Part shown: positions 25,888 through 35,084 of the stretch, piece by piece
Numbering within the stretch: the first letter of the stretch is position 1
Layout of the letters: each line of letters opens with the position of its first letter
Assembly (NCBI GenBank): GCA_938014215.1
Contig: CALLRW010000002.1
Span: 162,829 to 226,828, forward strand
DNA: 64,000 nucleotides
Direction: 5' to 3'
Source of the DNA: an uncultured Alistipes sp.
GTDB taxonomy: Bacteria > Bacteroidota > Bacteroidia > Bacteroidales > Rikenellaceae
Notes under the pieces: model-generated
The model's database searches: none
Told to the model about the DNA's origin: nothing
What the model saw: only the letters and a program-made list of their open reading frames with translations
Position numbers and translations under genes: made by a program

Positions 25888-27492
25888 ATGAAACGCATGA
25901 TGATTGCGGCGGTGCTGGCCGCTCTGCTGACCCTGCCGGCCGCCGCCCAGGGGCTCAAGTCGGGACCCTACGAGCTCCCCTACAAGAATACCTACGTCAA
26001 GGAGGTCTTCGTCGCCGAGAACGAATACCGCACGGCCGAGCCCGAGACGATTCTCCCGCGTCCGTTCGACGAGGCGCGGCAGATCCTCCCCGCCCCCTTC
26101 TGGGAGGGGCACGACCGCGAGATCGAGATGTACTGGCACGCCTGGCGCATCGCCGTGGGCAACATCCGCCAGCCCCAGGAGGGGTCGGGATTCGTATCGC
26201 CCTACCTCGACATCGCCTACAACGGAAACATCTTCATGTGGGACATGTCCTTCATGATGATGTACGCCCGCTACGGCTACCGCTACTTCCCGTTTCAGCG
26301 CTCGCTCGACAACTTCTACGCCCGGCAGCACCCCGACGGATTCATCTGCCGCGAGATCCGCGCCGACGGCTCGGACTGCTTCGAGCGTTACGACCCCACG
26401 TCGACGGGACCCGATCTGCTGCCCTGGGTCGAGCTGATCTACTACCGTCAGTTCGGCGATACGGAACGGCTCCACCGCGTCTTCCCGGCGCTGTGCGCCT
26501 ATGCCAAATGGTGGCGTCTGAACCGTACGTGGCCCGACGGCTCCTACTGGTCGAGCGGCTGGGGAACGGGCATGGACAACATGCCCCGCGTCCGCGAGGG
26601 CTATAACCCGATCTACTCGCACGGCCACATGTCGTGGCTCGACACCAATCTGCAGCAGTATCTGGTCGACGCCTCGCTGTTGCAGATCGGATTCTACATC
26701 GAACGCTGGCAGGAGATCGAGGAGATGGAGGACGAGATGAAGTTCCTGAAGCGCTATCTTAACGAGAAGATGTGGGACGAGAAGCGCGGCTTCCTCTGCG
26801 ACCGCTATGCCGACGGGGAGCTCTGCCCGACGGTCGGCATCGGCGCCTTCTGGGCGCTGCAGACCGACGTGCTCGACAGCGCGCGGCTCGACCGCCTGGT
26901 GGCCCATCTGCGCGATACGGCCGAGTTCAACCGCCCGCACCGCGTTCCGTCGCTGGCCGCCAACCACCCGAAGTACAACCCCAACGGTCGATACTGGCAG
27001 GGGGGCGTCTGGCCCGGCACGAACTACATGCTCATCGACGGCCTCTGGACGAAGGGCTACCGGCAACTGGCGCAGGAGATCGCCGAAAACCACTACCGGG
27101 CGGTCTTCGAGGTGTGGAAGCGGACCGGGACCTTCTGGGAGTACTACGCCCCGGAGCGGATCGAGCCGGGATTCATGGCCCGCAAGGATTTTGTCGGCTG
27201 GACCGGACTGCCGCCCATCGCCCTCTTCATCGAGTATATCCTTGGCATCCGTTCGGACTACGCCGAACAGCGCATCGAGTGGAACATCACCCGCACCGAG
27301 TCGCACGGCATCGAGCGTTATCCGTTCGGGCCCGACGGTGTCGTCGGACTGAAGGTCCGCAGCCGCCGCTCGGCCGATGAGACCCCCGTGGTGACGGTCT
27401 CGACCAACATTCCGTTCAATCTGACGCTCAACTGGGGCGACGGTCAGCACCGTACGGTGCGCGTCGAGCGGAGCGGCGTTGTCAAACTGTAA
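25888..27492 (+). CDS. GH63/trehalase-like (alpha/alpha)6-barrel glycoside hydrolase
   Basis: A 534-residue exported protein (signal peptide ending LTLPAAAQ) with the toroid fold shared by GH63, GH37 and mannosylglycerate-hydrolase-like enzymes. Evidence: NGNIFMWDMSFMMMYARYG near residue 110, GPDLLPWVELIYYRQFGD, the GTGMDNMPR aspartate segment, a YWQGGVWPGTNYMLIDGL block and TFWEYYAPE, all typical of this clan. Family assignment is firmer than specificity: removal of an alpha-linked glucose or mannose is likely but not shown. It is 19 bases after the fusion gene and 14 before the phosphoesterase gene. Confidence 0.8.
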   Translation: MKRMMIAAVLAALLTLPAAAQGLKSGPYELPYKNTYVKEVFVAENEYRTAEPETILPRPFDEARQILPAPFWEGHDREIEMYWHAWRIAVGNIRQPQEGSGFVSPYLDIAYNGNIFMWDMSFMMMYARYGYRYFPFQRSLDNFYARQHPDGFICREIRADGSDCFERYDPTSTGPDLLPWVELIYYRQFGDTERLHRVFPALCAYAKWWRLNRTWPDGSYWSSGWGTGMDNMPRVREGYNPIYSHGHMSWLDTNLQQYLVDASLLQIGFYIERWQEIEEMEDEMKFLKRYLNEKMWDEKRGFLCDRYADGELCPTVGIGAFWALQTDVLDSARLDRLVAHLRDTAEFNRPHRVPSLAANHPKYNPNGRYWQGGVWPGTNYMLIDGLWTKGYRQLAQEIAENHYRAVFEVWKRTGTFWEYYAPERIEPGFMARKDFVGWTGLPPIALFIEYILGIRSDYAEQRIEWNITRTESHGIERYPFGPDGVVGLKVRSRRSADETPVVTVSTNIPFNLTLNWGDGQHRTVRVERSGVVKL

Positions 27493-27506
27493 ACACGAGA
27501 CGAATC

Positions 27507-28511
27507 ATGAAACGATGGATTCTTTGGAGTTGTGCGCTGCTCATCGCTGCAGGTGTCGGACCTTTGGCGGCCCGGCCGCTGCGCTTTGCCGGTGACGGCA
27601 CGTTCCGCATCGCACAGTTTACCGACATGCACCTCGACCCCGGAACACCGGAGCGGCTGGCCGAGGCCGAGAAGAGTTTTGCCCGGATCGACCGCATCGT
27701 CCGCACCGAGCGCCCCGATCTGCTCCTCTTCACGGGCGACGTGGTGACCGGACAGCCCGCCGCCGGGATGTGGCGCCGGCTGCTCGATACGCTCTCGCGG
27801 CGCGGCGTGCCCTTCTGCATCGTCCTGGGCAACCACGACGCCGAGCAGGATCTCTCGCGCCGGGAGATCGCCCGGATGGTCGCTTCGGCCCCCGGAAGCC
27901 TCAATACGTTGGATGCAACGGGTGAACTGGCCGATGTCGAACTGACGCTCGGCGGTTCGGCCCCGGAGAGGGTGGCGGCGGCCCTGTACTGCCTCGATTC
28001 GCACGACTACTCGACGGTCGAAGGGGTCGAGGGATATGGATGGTTCGACCGCCGGCAGATCGACTGGCTGCGCGACTGTTGCGACCGCCGTACGCGGGAG
28101 AACGGCGGCGAGCCGCTTCCGGCGCTGGCCTTCTTCCACATTGCACTGCCCGAATATGTCGCGGCGTGGCGGAATCCCGACAACCCCCGCATCGGACGGG
28201 CTGCCGAGGAGGAGTGCCCCGGGGCGTTGAACTCCGGAATGTTCGCCGCCATGGTCGAGACGCGCAGCATCATGGGCACCTTCGTGGGCCATGACCACGA
28301 TATCGACTATCTGGTAATCGAAAAGGGAGTCTGCCTCGGGTACGGCCGCTATTCGGGCGACAACACAACCTACAACAACCTGCGGCCCGGAGTCCGCATG
28401 ATTCGCCTGCAGGAGGGGAATCGGGGTTTCGAAAGCTGGATTCGCGAGGACGACGGCCGGATAGTCGACCACGTCCGGGCCGGAGAGGGTCAAATCGTGA
28501 AAATCCGATAA
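27507..28511 (+). CDS. Calcineurin-like metallophosphoesterase (purple acid phosphatase-like)
   Basis: A 334-residue exported phosphoesterase with a dimetal site. Motifs: FTDMHLD, LLLFTGDVV, VLGNHDAE, and the C-terminal GHDHDIDY. It resembles the Dcr2/size1-type phosphatases common in Bacteroides loci. A signal peptide (MKRWILWSCALLIAAG...) places it in the periplasm. It is the third phosphoesterase gene in the enzyme operon, and ROK and GH20 genes follow, so removal of phosphate from glycan fragments is a reasonable inference. Confidence 0.9.
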   Translation: MKRWILWSCALLIAAGVGPLAARPLRFAGDGTFRIAQFTDMHLDPGTPERLAEAEKSFARIDRIVRTERPDLLLFTGDVVTGQPAAGMWRRLLDTLSRRGVPFCIVLGNHDAEQDLSRREIARMVASAPGSLNTLDATGELADVELTLGGSAPERVAAALYCLDSHDYSTVEGVEGYGWFDRRQIDWLRDCCDRRTRENGGEPLPALAFFHIALPEYVAAWRNPDNPRIGRAAEEECPGALNSGMFAAMVETRSIMGTFVGHDHDIDYLVIEKGVCLGYGRYSGDNTTYNNLRPGVRMIRLQEGNRGFESWIREDDGRIVDHVRAGEGQIVKIR

Positions 28512-28527
28512 AAATAATCATCCGAAA

Positions 28528-29349
28528 ATGAGAATAGGTGTTGATTTGGGAGGCACGAATGTTCGTGTCGGACTGGTGGACAAGGGGCAGATCGTACGGT
28601 TGATCAGCGAACCCTGCAAGTCGGATCGCCCCGAAGGGGAGGTCGTCGCACACATCGTTTCGCTCATCGAATCGTTGATTGTTCCCGAAGTGAAACTCAT
28701 CGGGATCGGGGTTCCGTCGGTGGTCGACGCCGCGCGCGGAATCGTCTACAATGTCGTCGGCATCCCCTCGTGGCGGGAGGTGCCCCTCAAGGAGCTGCTC
28801 GAACGGCACTTCGGCATCCCGGTGTACGTGAACAACGACTGCAACTGCTTTGCCATGGGGGTCTGCCGCTACGGCGAGGCCCGCGGATTCCGCAACGTGG
28901 TCTGCGTGGCTCTCGGCACGGGTGTCGGAGCCGGCGTGGTGATCGATGACAAACTCTACTGCGGCAGCAATACCGGTGCCGGTGAGATCGGCAGCATCCC
29001 CTATCTGGACCGTGACTACGAGTACTATTGCAGCAGCCGCTTCTTCGTCGGCCGCGGTACGACCGGCAAGGAGGCCTACGACCGGGCCGTGGCCGGTGAT
29101 CCCGAGGCGCTGGAGCTCTGGCACGAATTCGGCGTCCATGTCGGACGGCTGGTCATGCTGGTGCTCTATGCCTACGACCCCGATGCGATCGTCTTCGGGG
29201 GGAGCATCGCGCACGCCTTCGGCTTCTTCTGCGAGGCGATGTACGGCGAGCTGAAGCGGTTCCCCTACCCGAAGATGGTAGAGCGGCTGCAGATCCGCTG
29301 CTCGAAGATCGAAAACATCGGGCTGCTCGGAGCCTCGAGTCTGCAATGA
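28528..29349 (+). CDS. ROK family protein, probable sugar kinase
   Basis: A 273-residue cytoplasmic protein of the ROK superfamily. The ATP-binding phosphate-1 motif MRIGVDLGGTNVRVG starts the protein; VYVNNDCNCFAMG holds the catalytic Asp, and VALGTGVGAGVVID follows. The zinc site typical of ROK kinases (GxCxCGxxGCxE) is missing and replaced by PYLDRDYEYYCSSRFF, as also seen in some Bacteroidetes homologues. It would phosphorylate a released hexose or hexosamine. Its stop overlaps the GH20 ATG. Confidence 0.85.
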   Translation: MRIGVDLGGTNVRVGLVDKGQIVRLISEPCKSDRPEGEVVAHIVSLIESLIVPEVKLIGIGVPSVVDAARGIVYNVVGIPSWREVPLKELLERHFGIPVYVNNDCNCFAMGVCRYGEARGFRNVVCVALGTGVGAGVVIDDKLYCGSNTGAGEIGSIPYLDRDYEYYCSSRFFVGRGTTGKEAYDRAVAGDPEALELWHEFGVHVGRLVMLVLYAYDPDAIVFGGSIAHAFGFFCEAMYGELKRFPYPKMVERLQIRCSKIENIGLLGASSLQ

Positions 29350-31226
29350 ACTGCGTGACGAATCCCGGGGTGAGGCGTCCGGAAATCCCGACGGGCGGAG
29401 GCCGGGCCGCGACGCTCCGACGGCTCGGGTCCCGGAACGATGTCCGGTCGGACTCCCGGTCGGATGCTTGGTCGGGCTTGTGGATCGGCGGCCGGTGGCT
29501 GCGGATGGCTGCAGCCGTGGGTATCGCGGTGACGCTGCTGGCGACGGGGTGCGGACGCGTGATCCGGGCCGAAAGACCCGTCGAGGTGATTCCGCGGCCC
29601 GTCGAGGTGGTCGAAGCCGGAGGATGCTTCCGGATAACGGGGCGGACGGCCTGTTCGCTGGCCGGTCTGGCGGAGGGATCGACCGGTAGCGGAACGGGTG
29701 AAGGGTCGGAGAGCGTTTCGGCAGACCGTGCGGTTGGCAAGGTGGAGTTGGAGGCCGTGGCCGCAGCGTTAGACGATCTCTTCACCCCCTGTTTCGGTCA
29801 CTCCCCAAGGTGGGTGGAGCAACTTCCGCAGCGGGGCGGAATCCGCTTCGAACGGTGCGACACGTTGGCGGCGGGGGGATACCGGCTGGCGGTGCGGCGT
29901 GACGGCATCACGATCCACGCCGCGGATGCCTCCGGCGCCTACTATGCCGTGCAGACCCTGCGGCAGCTGCTGCCGACCGCGGCGCTGCATCCCGACAACC
30001 CGCTCCGCGCCGTGGAGATCCCCGAGGTGACGATCTCGGACCACCCCTGCATGGCCTATCGCGGGCTGATGCTCGATGTGGCGCGCCACTTCTTCACGGT
30101 CGACGAGGTCAAGCGTACGCTCGATCTGATGGCTCTCCACAAGATGAACGTCTTCCACTGGCACCTGACCGACGACCAGGGGTGGCGCATCGAGATTCTC
30201 CGCTATCCCGAACTGACGCGCGTCGGCTCGGTGCGCCGGCGGACGCTCATCGGCAAGGATCCCGGCGGCGAGTACGACGAATCGTGCCGCTACGACGAGA
30301 CCCCCTACGGCGGTTACTACACGCAGGAGGAGATCCGCGAGGTGGTCGACTATGCGGCCCGGCGGTTCATTACGGTGATCCCCGAGATCGAGTTCCCGGG
30401 GCATGCCGTGGCGGCACTGGCCTCCTATCCGTGGCTCGGCTGCACGGGCGAGCGGTATGAGGTGCGTCAGACGTGGGACATCGACGACCGGGTCTTCTGC
30501 CCGGGACGCGAGTCGACCTTCGAATTCATCGAGGGGGTGCTCGACGAGGTGATGGAGCTCTTCCCCTCGGAGTGGATCCACATCGGCGGTGACGAGTGCC
30601 CGACGAAGATGTGGGCCCGTTGTCCGCACTGCCGCGAGCGGATGCGGACGGAACACCTCGCCGACCTGCGCGGGCTGCAGGGCTATGCCACGGCCCGCAT
30701 CGAACGCTTCCTGCAGGCCCGTGGCCGGCAGCTGATCGGTTGGGACGAGATCCTCGAGGGGGGTGTGACCCCGACGGCCGTCGTCATGTCGTGGCGCGGA
30801 ACCGAGGGGGGTGTGCAGGCCGCCCGTCAGGGAAACCGGGTGGTCATGTCGCCCTCGACCTACTGCTATTTCGACTACTACCAGACGCGCGATACCGCCT
30901 CCGAACCGCTGGCCTGGGGCGGTTTCCTGCCGCTCGAACGGGTCTATGCGTTCGATCCGCTCGAGGGGCTCGATCCCGGCGAACGGCGCTGCGTGCTCGG
31001 CGTGCAGGCCAACCTCTGGACCGAATACATCCCCGATTTCGATCAGGCACAGTACATGCTGCTGCCGCGGCTGAGTGCCCTGGCCGAGGTGGGCTGGAGC
31101 CTCGATCGCAGGGATTCGGCGGATTTCCGGCGCCGGCTCGACCGCCAGGCGCAGCGTTTCGATGCGCTGGGATACCGCTATGCCCGGCACGCTTTCGATG
31201 CGTCGGGGGACTCCGGAGAGAGGTGA
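29346..31226 (+). CDS. GH20 beta-N-acetylhexosaminidase, lipoprotein
   Basis: A family 20 exo-hexosaminidase acting by substrate-assisted catalysis. The catalytic Asp-Glu pair is in HIGGDECPTKMW (about residues 414-424); HWHLTDDQGW and the VMSWRGTEGG tryptophan loop complete the pocket, preceded by a GH20b domain. The start overlaps the ROK stop (ATGA). The first 53 residues are Arg/Ser-rich and not conserved-looking, and a clean lipoprotein signal (MAAAVGIAVTLLATGC) begins at an internal ATG at 29505, so that start is possible. A Gly/Ser-rich insert follows the lipobox. It is the last gene before a terminator. Confidence 0.93.
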   Translation: MNCVTNPGVRRPEIPTGGGRAATLRRLGSRNDVRSDSRSDAWSGLWIGGRWLRMAAAVGIAVTLLATGCGRVIRAERPVEVIPRPVEVVEAGGCFRITGRTACSLAGLAEGSTGSGTGEGSESVSADRAVGKVELEAVAAALDDLFTPCFGHSPRWVEQLPQRGGIRFERCDTLAAGGYRLAVRRDGITIHAADASGAYYAVQTLRQLLPTAALHPDNPLRAVEIPEVTISDHPCMAYRGLMLDVARHFFTVDEVKRTLDLMALHKMNVFHWHLTDDQGWRIEILRYPELTRVGSVRRRTLIGKDPGGEYDESCRYDETPYGGYYTQEEIREVVDYAARRFITVIPEIEFPGHAVAALASYPWLGCTGERYEVRQTWDIDDRVFCPGRESTFEFIEGVLDEVMELFPSEWIHIGGDECPTKMWARCPHCRERMRTEHLADLRGLQGYATARIERFLQARGRQLIGWDEILEGGVTPTAVVMSWRGTEGGVQAARQGNRVVMSPSTYCYFDYYQTRDTASEPLAWGGFLPLERVYAFDPLEGLDPGERRCVLGVQANLWTEYIPDFDQAQYMLLPRLSALAEVGWSLDRRDSADFRRRLDRQAQRFDALGYRYARHAFDASGDSGER

Positions 31227-31358
31227 TCTCCGGCGGTATTGATACGGAACCAGGTGTCGGCTGGAGCAAGCCGGTTCGGACGATCGCGGCGACCTGCCGG
31301 AGAGTCCGGTGTCGGACGGAATGCTGCGGAACGCGTCCTTTGGCGCCATCGTGAAGGA

Positions 31359-31393
31359 AAACCGAAGTCGGGGAGACCGGCCTCGGTTTTTTT
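31359..31393 (+). terminator. Terminator at the end of the glycan-utilisation operon
   Basis: ACCGAAGTCGG pairs with CCGGCCTCGGT (mismatches tolerated) around GGAGA, followed by eight T. Confidence 0.7.
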
Positions 31394-31467
31394 ATTGTCT
31401 GAAGGGCTTGTGGCATGGAATTTCGGGAATTCTTGGACGGAACGGGGCGTTTTCTTGCGCCTTTTCG

Positions 31468-31475
31468 TATCTTTG
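31468..31475 (+). promoter_or_regulatory. Promoter -7 element for queD, near-leaderless
   Basis: TATCTTTG ends 4 bases before the queD ATG. Since the start site lies about 5-7 bases after this box, the mRNA would begin at or next to the start codon. Confidence 0.6.
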
Positions 31476-31479
31476 CAAT

Positions 31480-31932
31480 ATGGCAGTAATCAGATTGACC
31501 AAGGAATTTTCGTTCGAGGCGGCGCACGCCCTCGAAGGATATGACGGCCCGTGCCGCGAAATTCACGGGCATTCGTACCGTCTCTTCGTGACGGTTAAGG
31601 GGACTCCCGAACAGAATCCCGAGAGCCCCAAATACGGCATGGTGATGGATTTCGGAATCCTCAAGCGCATCGTCAACGAGCAGATCGTCTCGCGTTTCGA
31701 CCATGCGCTGGTGCTGAAGGGGTCGGAGGCCGGGCTGGAGCTCTACCGCGTGTTGTCGGCCCGCTTCGGAAACATCATCACGGTCGACTATCAACCCACG
31801 TGCGAAAACATGCTCACGGACTTTGCCGCCCGCATTGCGGCCCGCCTGCCCGAGGGGATCACGCTCCATTCGCTGCGGCTGCACGAAACCGCCACGTCGT
31901 TTGCCGAGTGGTTTGCCGAGGACAACGCCTGA
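31480..31932 (+). CDS. queD: 6-pyruvoyl-tetrahydropterin synthase / 6-carboxytetrahydropterin synthase
   Basis: A 150-residue T-fold enzyme that acts on dihydroneopterin triphosphate, most likely the 6-carboxytetrahydropterin step of queuosine synthesis. Zinc histidines and catalytic Cys are visible: FEAAHAL and CREIHGHSY; also MVMDFGILKR, FDHALV and PTCENM. The longest ORF adds 57 N-terminal codons that cross the promoter and a terminator, so the ATG at 31480 was chosen. polA follows 16 bases later, probably co-transcribed. folE, whose product feeds this enzyme, lies 7 kb away. Confidence 0.92.
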   Translation: MAVIRLTKEFSFEAAHALEGYDGPCREIHGHSYRLFVTVKGTPEQNPESPKYGMVMDFGILKRIVNEQIVSRFDHALVLKGSEAGLELYRVLSARFGNIITVDYQPTCENMLTDFAARIAARLPEGITLHSLRLHETATSFAEWFAEDNA

Positions 31933-31948
31933 GCCCTGACACCGTAAC

Positions 31949-34900
31949 ATGATGAAAAAACTCTTTCTGGTCGACGCCTATGCGTTGATTTTCAAGTATT
32001 ATTACGCCTTTCTGGGACGTCCCATGCGCAACCGCGCGGGGATGAACACCTCGGTGGTGTTCGGCTTCGTGAAGTTCCTGCGCGACATCCAGAAGCGCGA
32101 ACATCCCGATCTGCTGGGGGTGGCCTTCGACCCCCCCGGCGGCAGTTTCCGCCGCGAGATCTTCCCCGAATACAAGGCCAACCGCGCCGAAACGCCCGAA
32201 GATATCATCCTCTCGGTGCCCTATGTCAAACGGGTGCTCGAGGCGATGTGCATCCCGATTCTCGAGGTCGAGGGCTACGAGGCCGACGACGTGATCGGAA
32301 CCCTCTCGCAGAAGGGGGCCGCGGCCGGCTATGACGTCTACATGGTGACGCCCGACAAGGATTACGGGCAGCTTGTGCGCGAACACTGCCGCATCTACAA
32401 GCAGCGCGGCTCGGAGGGGAGCATCGAGATCATCGGCCGCGACGAGATCCGCGAGAAGTACGGCATCGACGATCCGCAGCTCGTGCGCGACATTCTGGCC
32501 CTGTGGGGCGACGCCTCGGACAACATCCCCGGGGTCCCCGGCATCGGCGAAAAGAGCGCCTGCAAACTGGTCCGCGAGTGGGGAACGGTGGAGAACATCC
32601 TGGAGAATGTCGGCCGCATCACCGGCAAGCAGGGTGAGAAGATCGCCGCTGCGGCCGACAAGCTGCGGCTGGCCAAGCGGCTGACGACGATCCGGCTCGA
32701 TGTGCCGATCGAGTTCCGCGAGGAGGATCTGACGGTCTGCGAGCCCCATCTGGACGATCTGCGGGCCGTCTTTGCCGAGTTGGATTTCCGGGCCTTCCTG
32801 AACGACCTGACCAATGCGGCGCCTCCCGAACCGCTTTCGGATGCCCCCCGTCAGGCGCCGCAGACCCAGCTTTCGGATGTCGCACGGGCCAAATCCGCCG
32901 CCGCCCGCCGGGCCGCCATGGCCGGGCAGGGGTCCCTCTTTGACGAACCCGCGGCTGCGGCCGGGGTTGCGGCTGTCGCGACCGCTCCGGCTGTCGGCAA
33001 GGCTGCCGCAGTCAGTCAGGGATCGCTCTTCGATGATCCGGTTGCGACGGCTCCCGGGACGATCGCTCTGGTCTCTCCGGCCGCATCGACGCCGGAGGCT
33101 TCCGCCGTGCAGGGGGCGGTTCCGGTCGGCGAACTGCAGGCCGAAGCCGGGGCGGAGCCCTTCGCAACGGCCGAAACGACGCCGCATGAATACCGGCTTG
33201 TCGAGAGTGCCGCCGAACTGCGCGAGGTGGTGGCCGTCGTGGGGCGTTACGACGAATTCTGCTTCGATACGGAGACGACCGGTCTGGACCTCTTCAACGA
33301 CCGGATCGTCGGTCTGTCGCTCGCCGTCGAGCCCTTCAAGGCGTGGTACATCCCCTTCAGCATCGCCTCCACGCCGGAGTATGTGGAGATCCTCCGCCCG
33401 CTGTTCGAGGAGGAGCGCACGGCCAAGATCGGTCAGAACATCAAGTTCGACGTGATGGTCCTGCGGCAGCTGGGCATCACGGTCCGCGGCCGCTTCTACG
33501 ATACGATGATCCTCCACTACCTGCTCGACCCCGAGTCGCGCCACAACATGAACGCTCTGGCCGAACGCTACCTGAACTACCGTCCGATCGAGATCGAGAC
33601 GCTGATCGGCAAGGGGGCCAAACAGCTGACGATGGATCTGGTCAGCGTCGAGCGGGTCAAGGAGTATGCTGCCGAGGATGCCGACGTCACGCTGCGGCTG
33701 AAGCAGGTGCTCTATCCGATGGTCGAGCGGATCGGCATGCACGACCTCTACTTCGAGATCGAGGAGCCGATGATCAACGTGCTGGCCGACATCGAGATGG
33801 CCGGCGTGAAGATCGATACCGCGGCGCTGGCCGAATATGCCGTGGAGCTGAACCGCAAACTGGCGGAGCTGGAGGCGGAGGTCCGCACCGAGGCCGGCGA
33901 ACCCACGCTGAATATCAACTCGACACGGCAGCTGGGCGAGGTGCTCTTTGCAAAGATGCGCATCGCCGAGAAGCCCAAGATGACCCGCACGAAGCAGTTC
34001 TGTACGGACGAGGAGTATCTCCAGAGCTTTGCCCACAAGCACCGCATCGTCGACAAAATCCTCGAGTACCGCGGGGTGAAGAAGCTGCTGTCGACCTACG
34101 TTGAGGCACTGCCGCAGCTGGTCAACCGCCGCACGGGACGCATCCACACGTCGTTCAACCAGGCGGTGACGGCCACCGGGCGCCTCTCGTCGACGAATCC
34201 CAACCTGCAGAACATCCCGGTGCGCGACGAGATGGGTCGCCGTATCCGCCGGGCCTTCATCCCTTCGGATGGGGATCATCTGCTGCTGTCGGCCGACTAC
34301 AGCCAGGTCGAGCTGCGGCTGATGGCCCACCTTTCGGGTGACGAGGCGCTGATCGCCGCCTTCGAGCACGGCGAGGATATCCACGCCGCGACGGCCGCCC
34401 GACTCTTCAACAAGCCGCTTGCAGAGGTGACGCCCGAGGAGCGCCGCCGGGCCAAAACGGCCAATTTCGGCATCATCTACGGCATCTCGGCCTTCGGACT
34501 GAGCCAGCGGCTGGAGATCCCCCGCAAGGAGGCCAAGGAGATCATCGACGGCTATTTCGCCTCGTATCCCAAGGTCCGCGAGTATATGGAACGGGTGGTG
34601 GAGAAGGCGCGCGAGGATGGCTTCGTGACGACGATCTTCGGGCGGCGACGCTACCTGAACGATATCACGTCGCACAACGCCGTGGCCCGCGGACTGGCCG
34701 AACGCAATGCCGTGAATGCCCCGATCCAGGGTTCGGCCGCCGACATCATGAAGATCGCCATGATCAACGTCCACCGGCGCTTTGTGGCCGAGGGGATCCT
34801 CTCGAAGGTGATTCTGCAGGTGCACGACGAACTGGTGGTTGACATGCTGCGTTCGGAACAGGAGCAGGTGGTGCGGATCGTTACCGAGTGCATGGAGTCG

Positions 34901-34969
34901 GCCGCGAAGCTCAAGGTGCGGCTCATCGCCGAGGCCGGCGTGGGCGAAAACTGGCTCGAGGCACACTGA
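31949..34969 (+). CDS. polA: DNA polymerase I
   Basis: A 1006-residue repair and Okazaki-fragment polymerase. Domains: 5'-3' flap nuclease (1-290; EGYEADDVIGTL, GDASDNIPGVPGIGEKSA), an unusually long Ala/Pro-rich linker (about 290-410), 3'-5' exonuclease with intact FDTETTGL acids (about 438), and polymerase (about 620-1006) with motif A DYSQVELR (about 783), motif B RRAKTANFGIIYG and motif C VHDELV (about 957). The linker carries two QGSLFD copies (Q327 and Q357) resembling the sliding-clamp motif QLxLF. Length exceeds the E. coli protein (928) because of the linker. Confidence 0.97.
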   Translation: MMKKLFLVDAYALIFKYYYAFLGRPMRNRAGMNTSVVFGFVKFLRDIQKREHPDLLGVAFDPPGGSFRREIFPEYKANRAETPEDIILSVPYVKRVLEAMCIPILEVEGYEADDVIGTLSQKGAAAGYDVYMVTPDKDYGQLVREHCRIYKQRGSEGSIEIIGRDEIREKYGIDDPQLVRDILALWGDASDNIPGVPGIGEKSACKLVREWGTVENILENVGRITGKQGEKIAAAADKLRLAKRLTTIRLDVPIEFREEDLTVCEPHLDDLRAVFAELDFRAFLNDLTNAAPPEPLSDAPRQAPQTQLSDVARAKSAAARRAAMAGQGSLFDEPAAAAGVAAVATAPAVGKAAAVSQGSLFDDPVATAPGTIALVSPAASTPEASAVQGAVPVGELQAEAGAEPFATAETTPHEYRLVESAAELREVVAVVGRYDEFCFDTETTGLDLFNDRIVGLSLAVEPFKAWYIPFSIASTPEYVEILRPLFEEERTAKIGQNIKFDVMVLRQLGITVRGRFYDTMILHYLLDPESRHNMNALAERYLNYRPIEIETLIGKGAKQLTMDLVSVERVKEYAAEDADVTLRLKQVLYPMVERIGMHDLYFEIEEPMINVLADIEMAGVKIDTAALAEYAVELNRKLAELEAEVRTEAGEPTLNINSTRQLGEVLFAKMRIAEKPKMTRTKQFCTDEEYLQSFAHKHRIVDKILEYRGVKKLLSTYVEALPQLVNRRTGRIHTSFNQAVTATGRLSSTNPNLQNIPVRDEMGRRIRRAFIPSDGDHLLLSADYSQVELRLMAHLSGDEALIAAFEHGEDIHAATAARLFNKPLAEVTPEERRRAKTANFGIIYGISAFGLSQRLEIPRKEAKEIIDGYFASYPKVREYMERVVEKAREDGFVTTIFGRRRYLNDITSHNAVARGLAERNAVNAPIQGSAADIMKIAMINVHRRFVAEGILSKVILQVHDELVVDMLRSEQEQVVRIVTECMESAAKLKVRLIAEAGVGENWLEAH

Positions 34970-35019
34970 TCGGGCATACGAACCGGGCGGATCGCAACGG
35001 TCCGTACCGGATATAATGC

Positions 35020-35054
35020 AAGCGGCGGGGTATCCGGAAGATACCCCGCCGCTT
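35020..35054. terminator. Bidirectional terminator between polA and the facing lipoprotein gene
   Basis: A perfect 15-bp stem: AAGCGGCGGGGTATC with GATACCCCGCCGCTT around CGGAA. The convergent genes flank it on both sides. Confidence 0.75.
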
Positions 35055-35084
35055 TGTTGTCAGAGGAATGGCTCCGCAGTCGGT

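Noticed and set aside
29346..29504. Separate gene for the N-terminal extension of GH20
   Set aside because: It is in the same frame and shares the coupled start; it is treated as an alternative start region.
31859..34966. 1035-codon ORF opposite polA
   Set aside because: Shadow of polA with no recognised motif.
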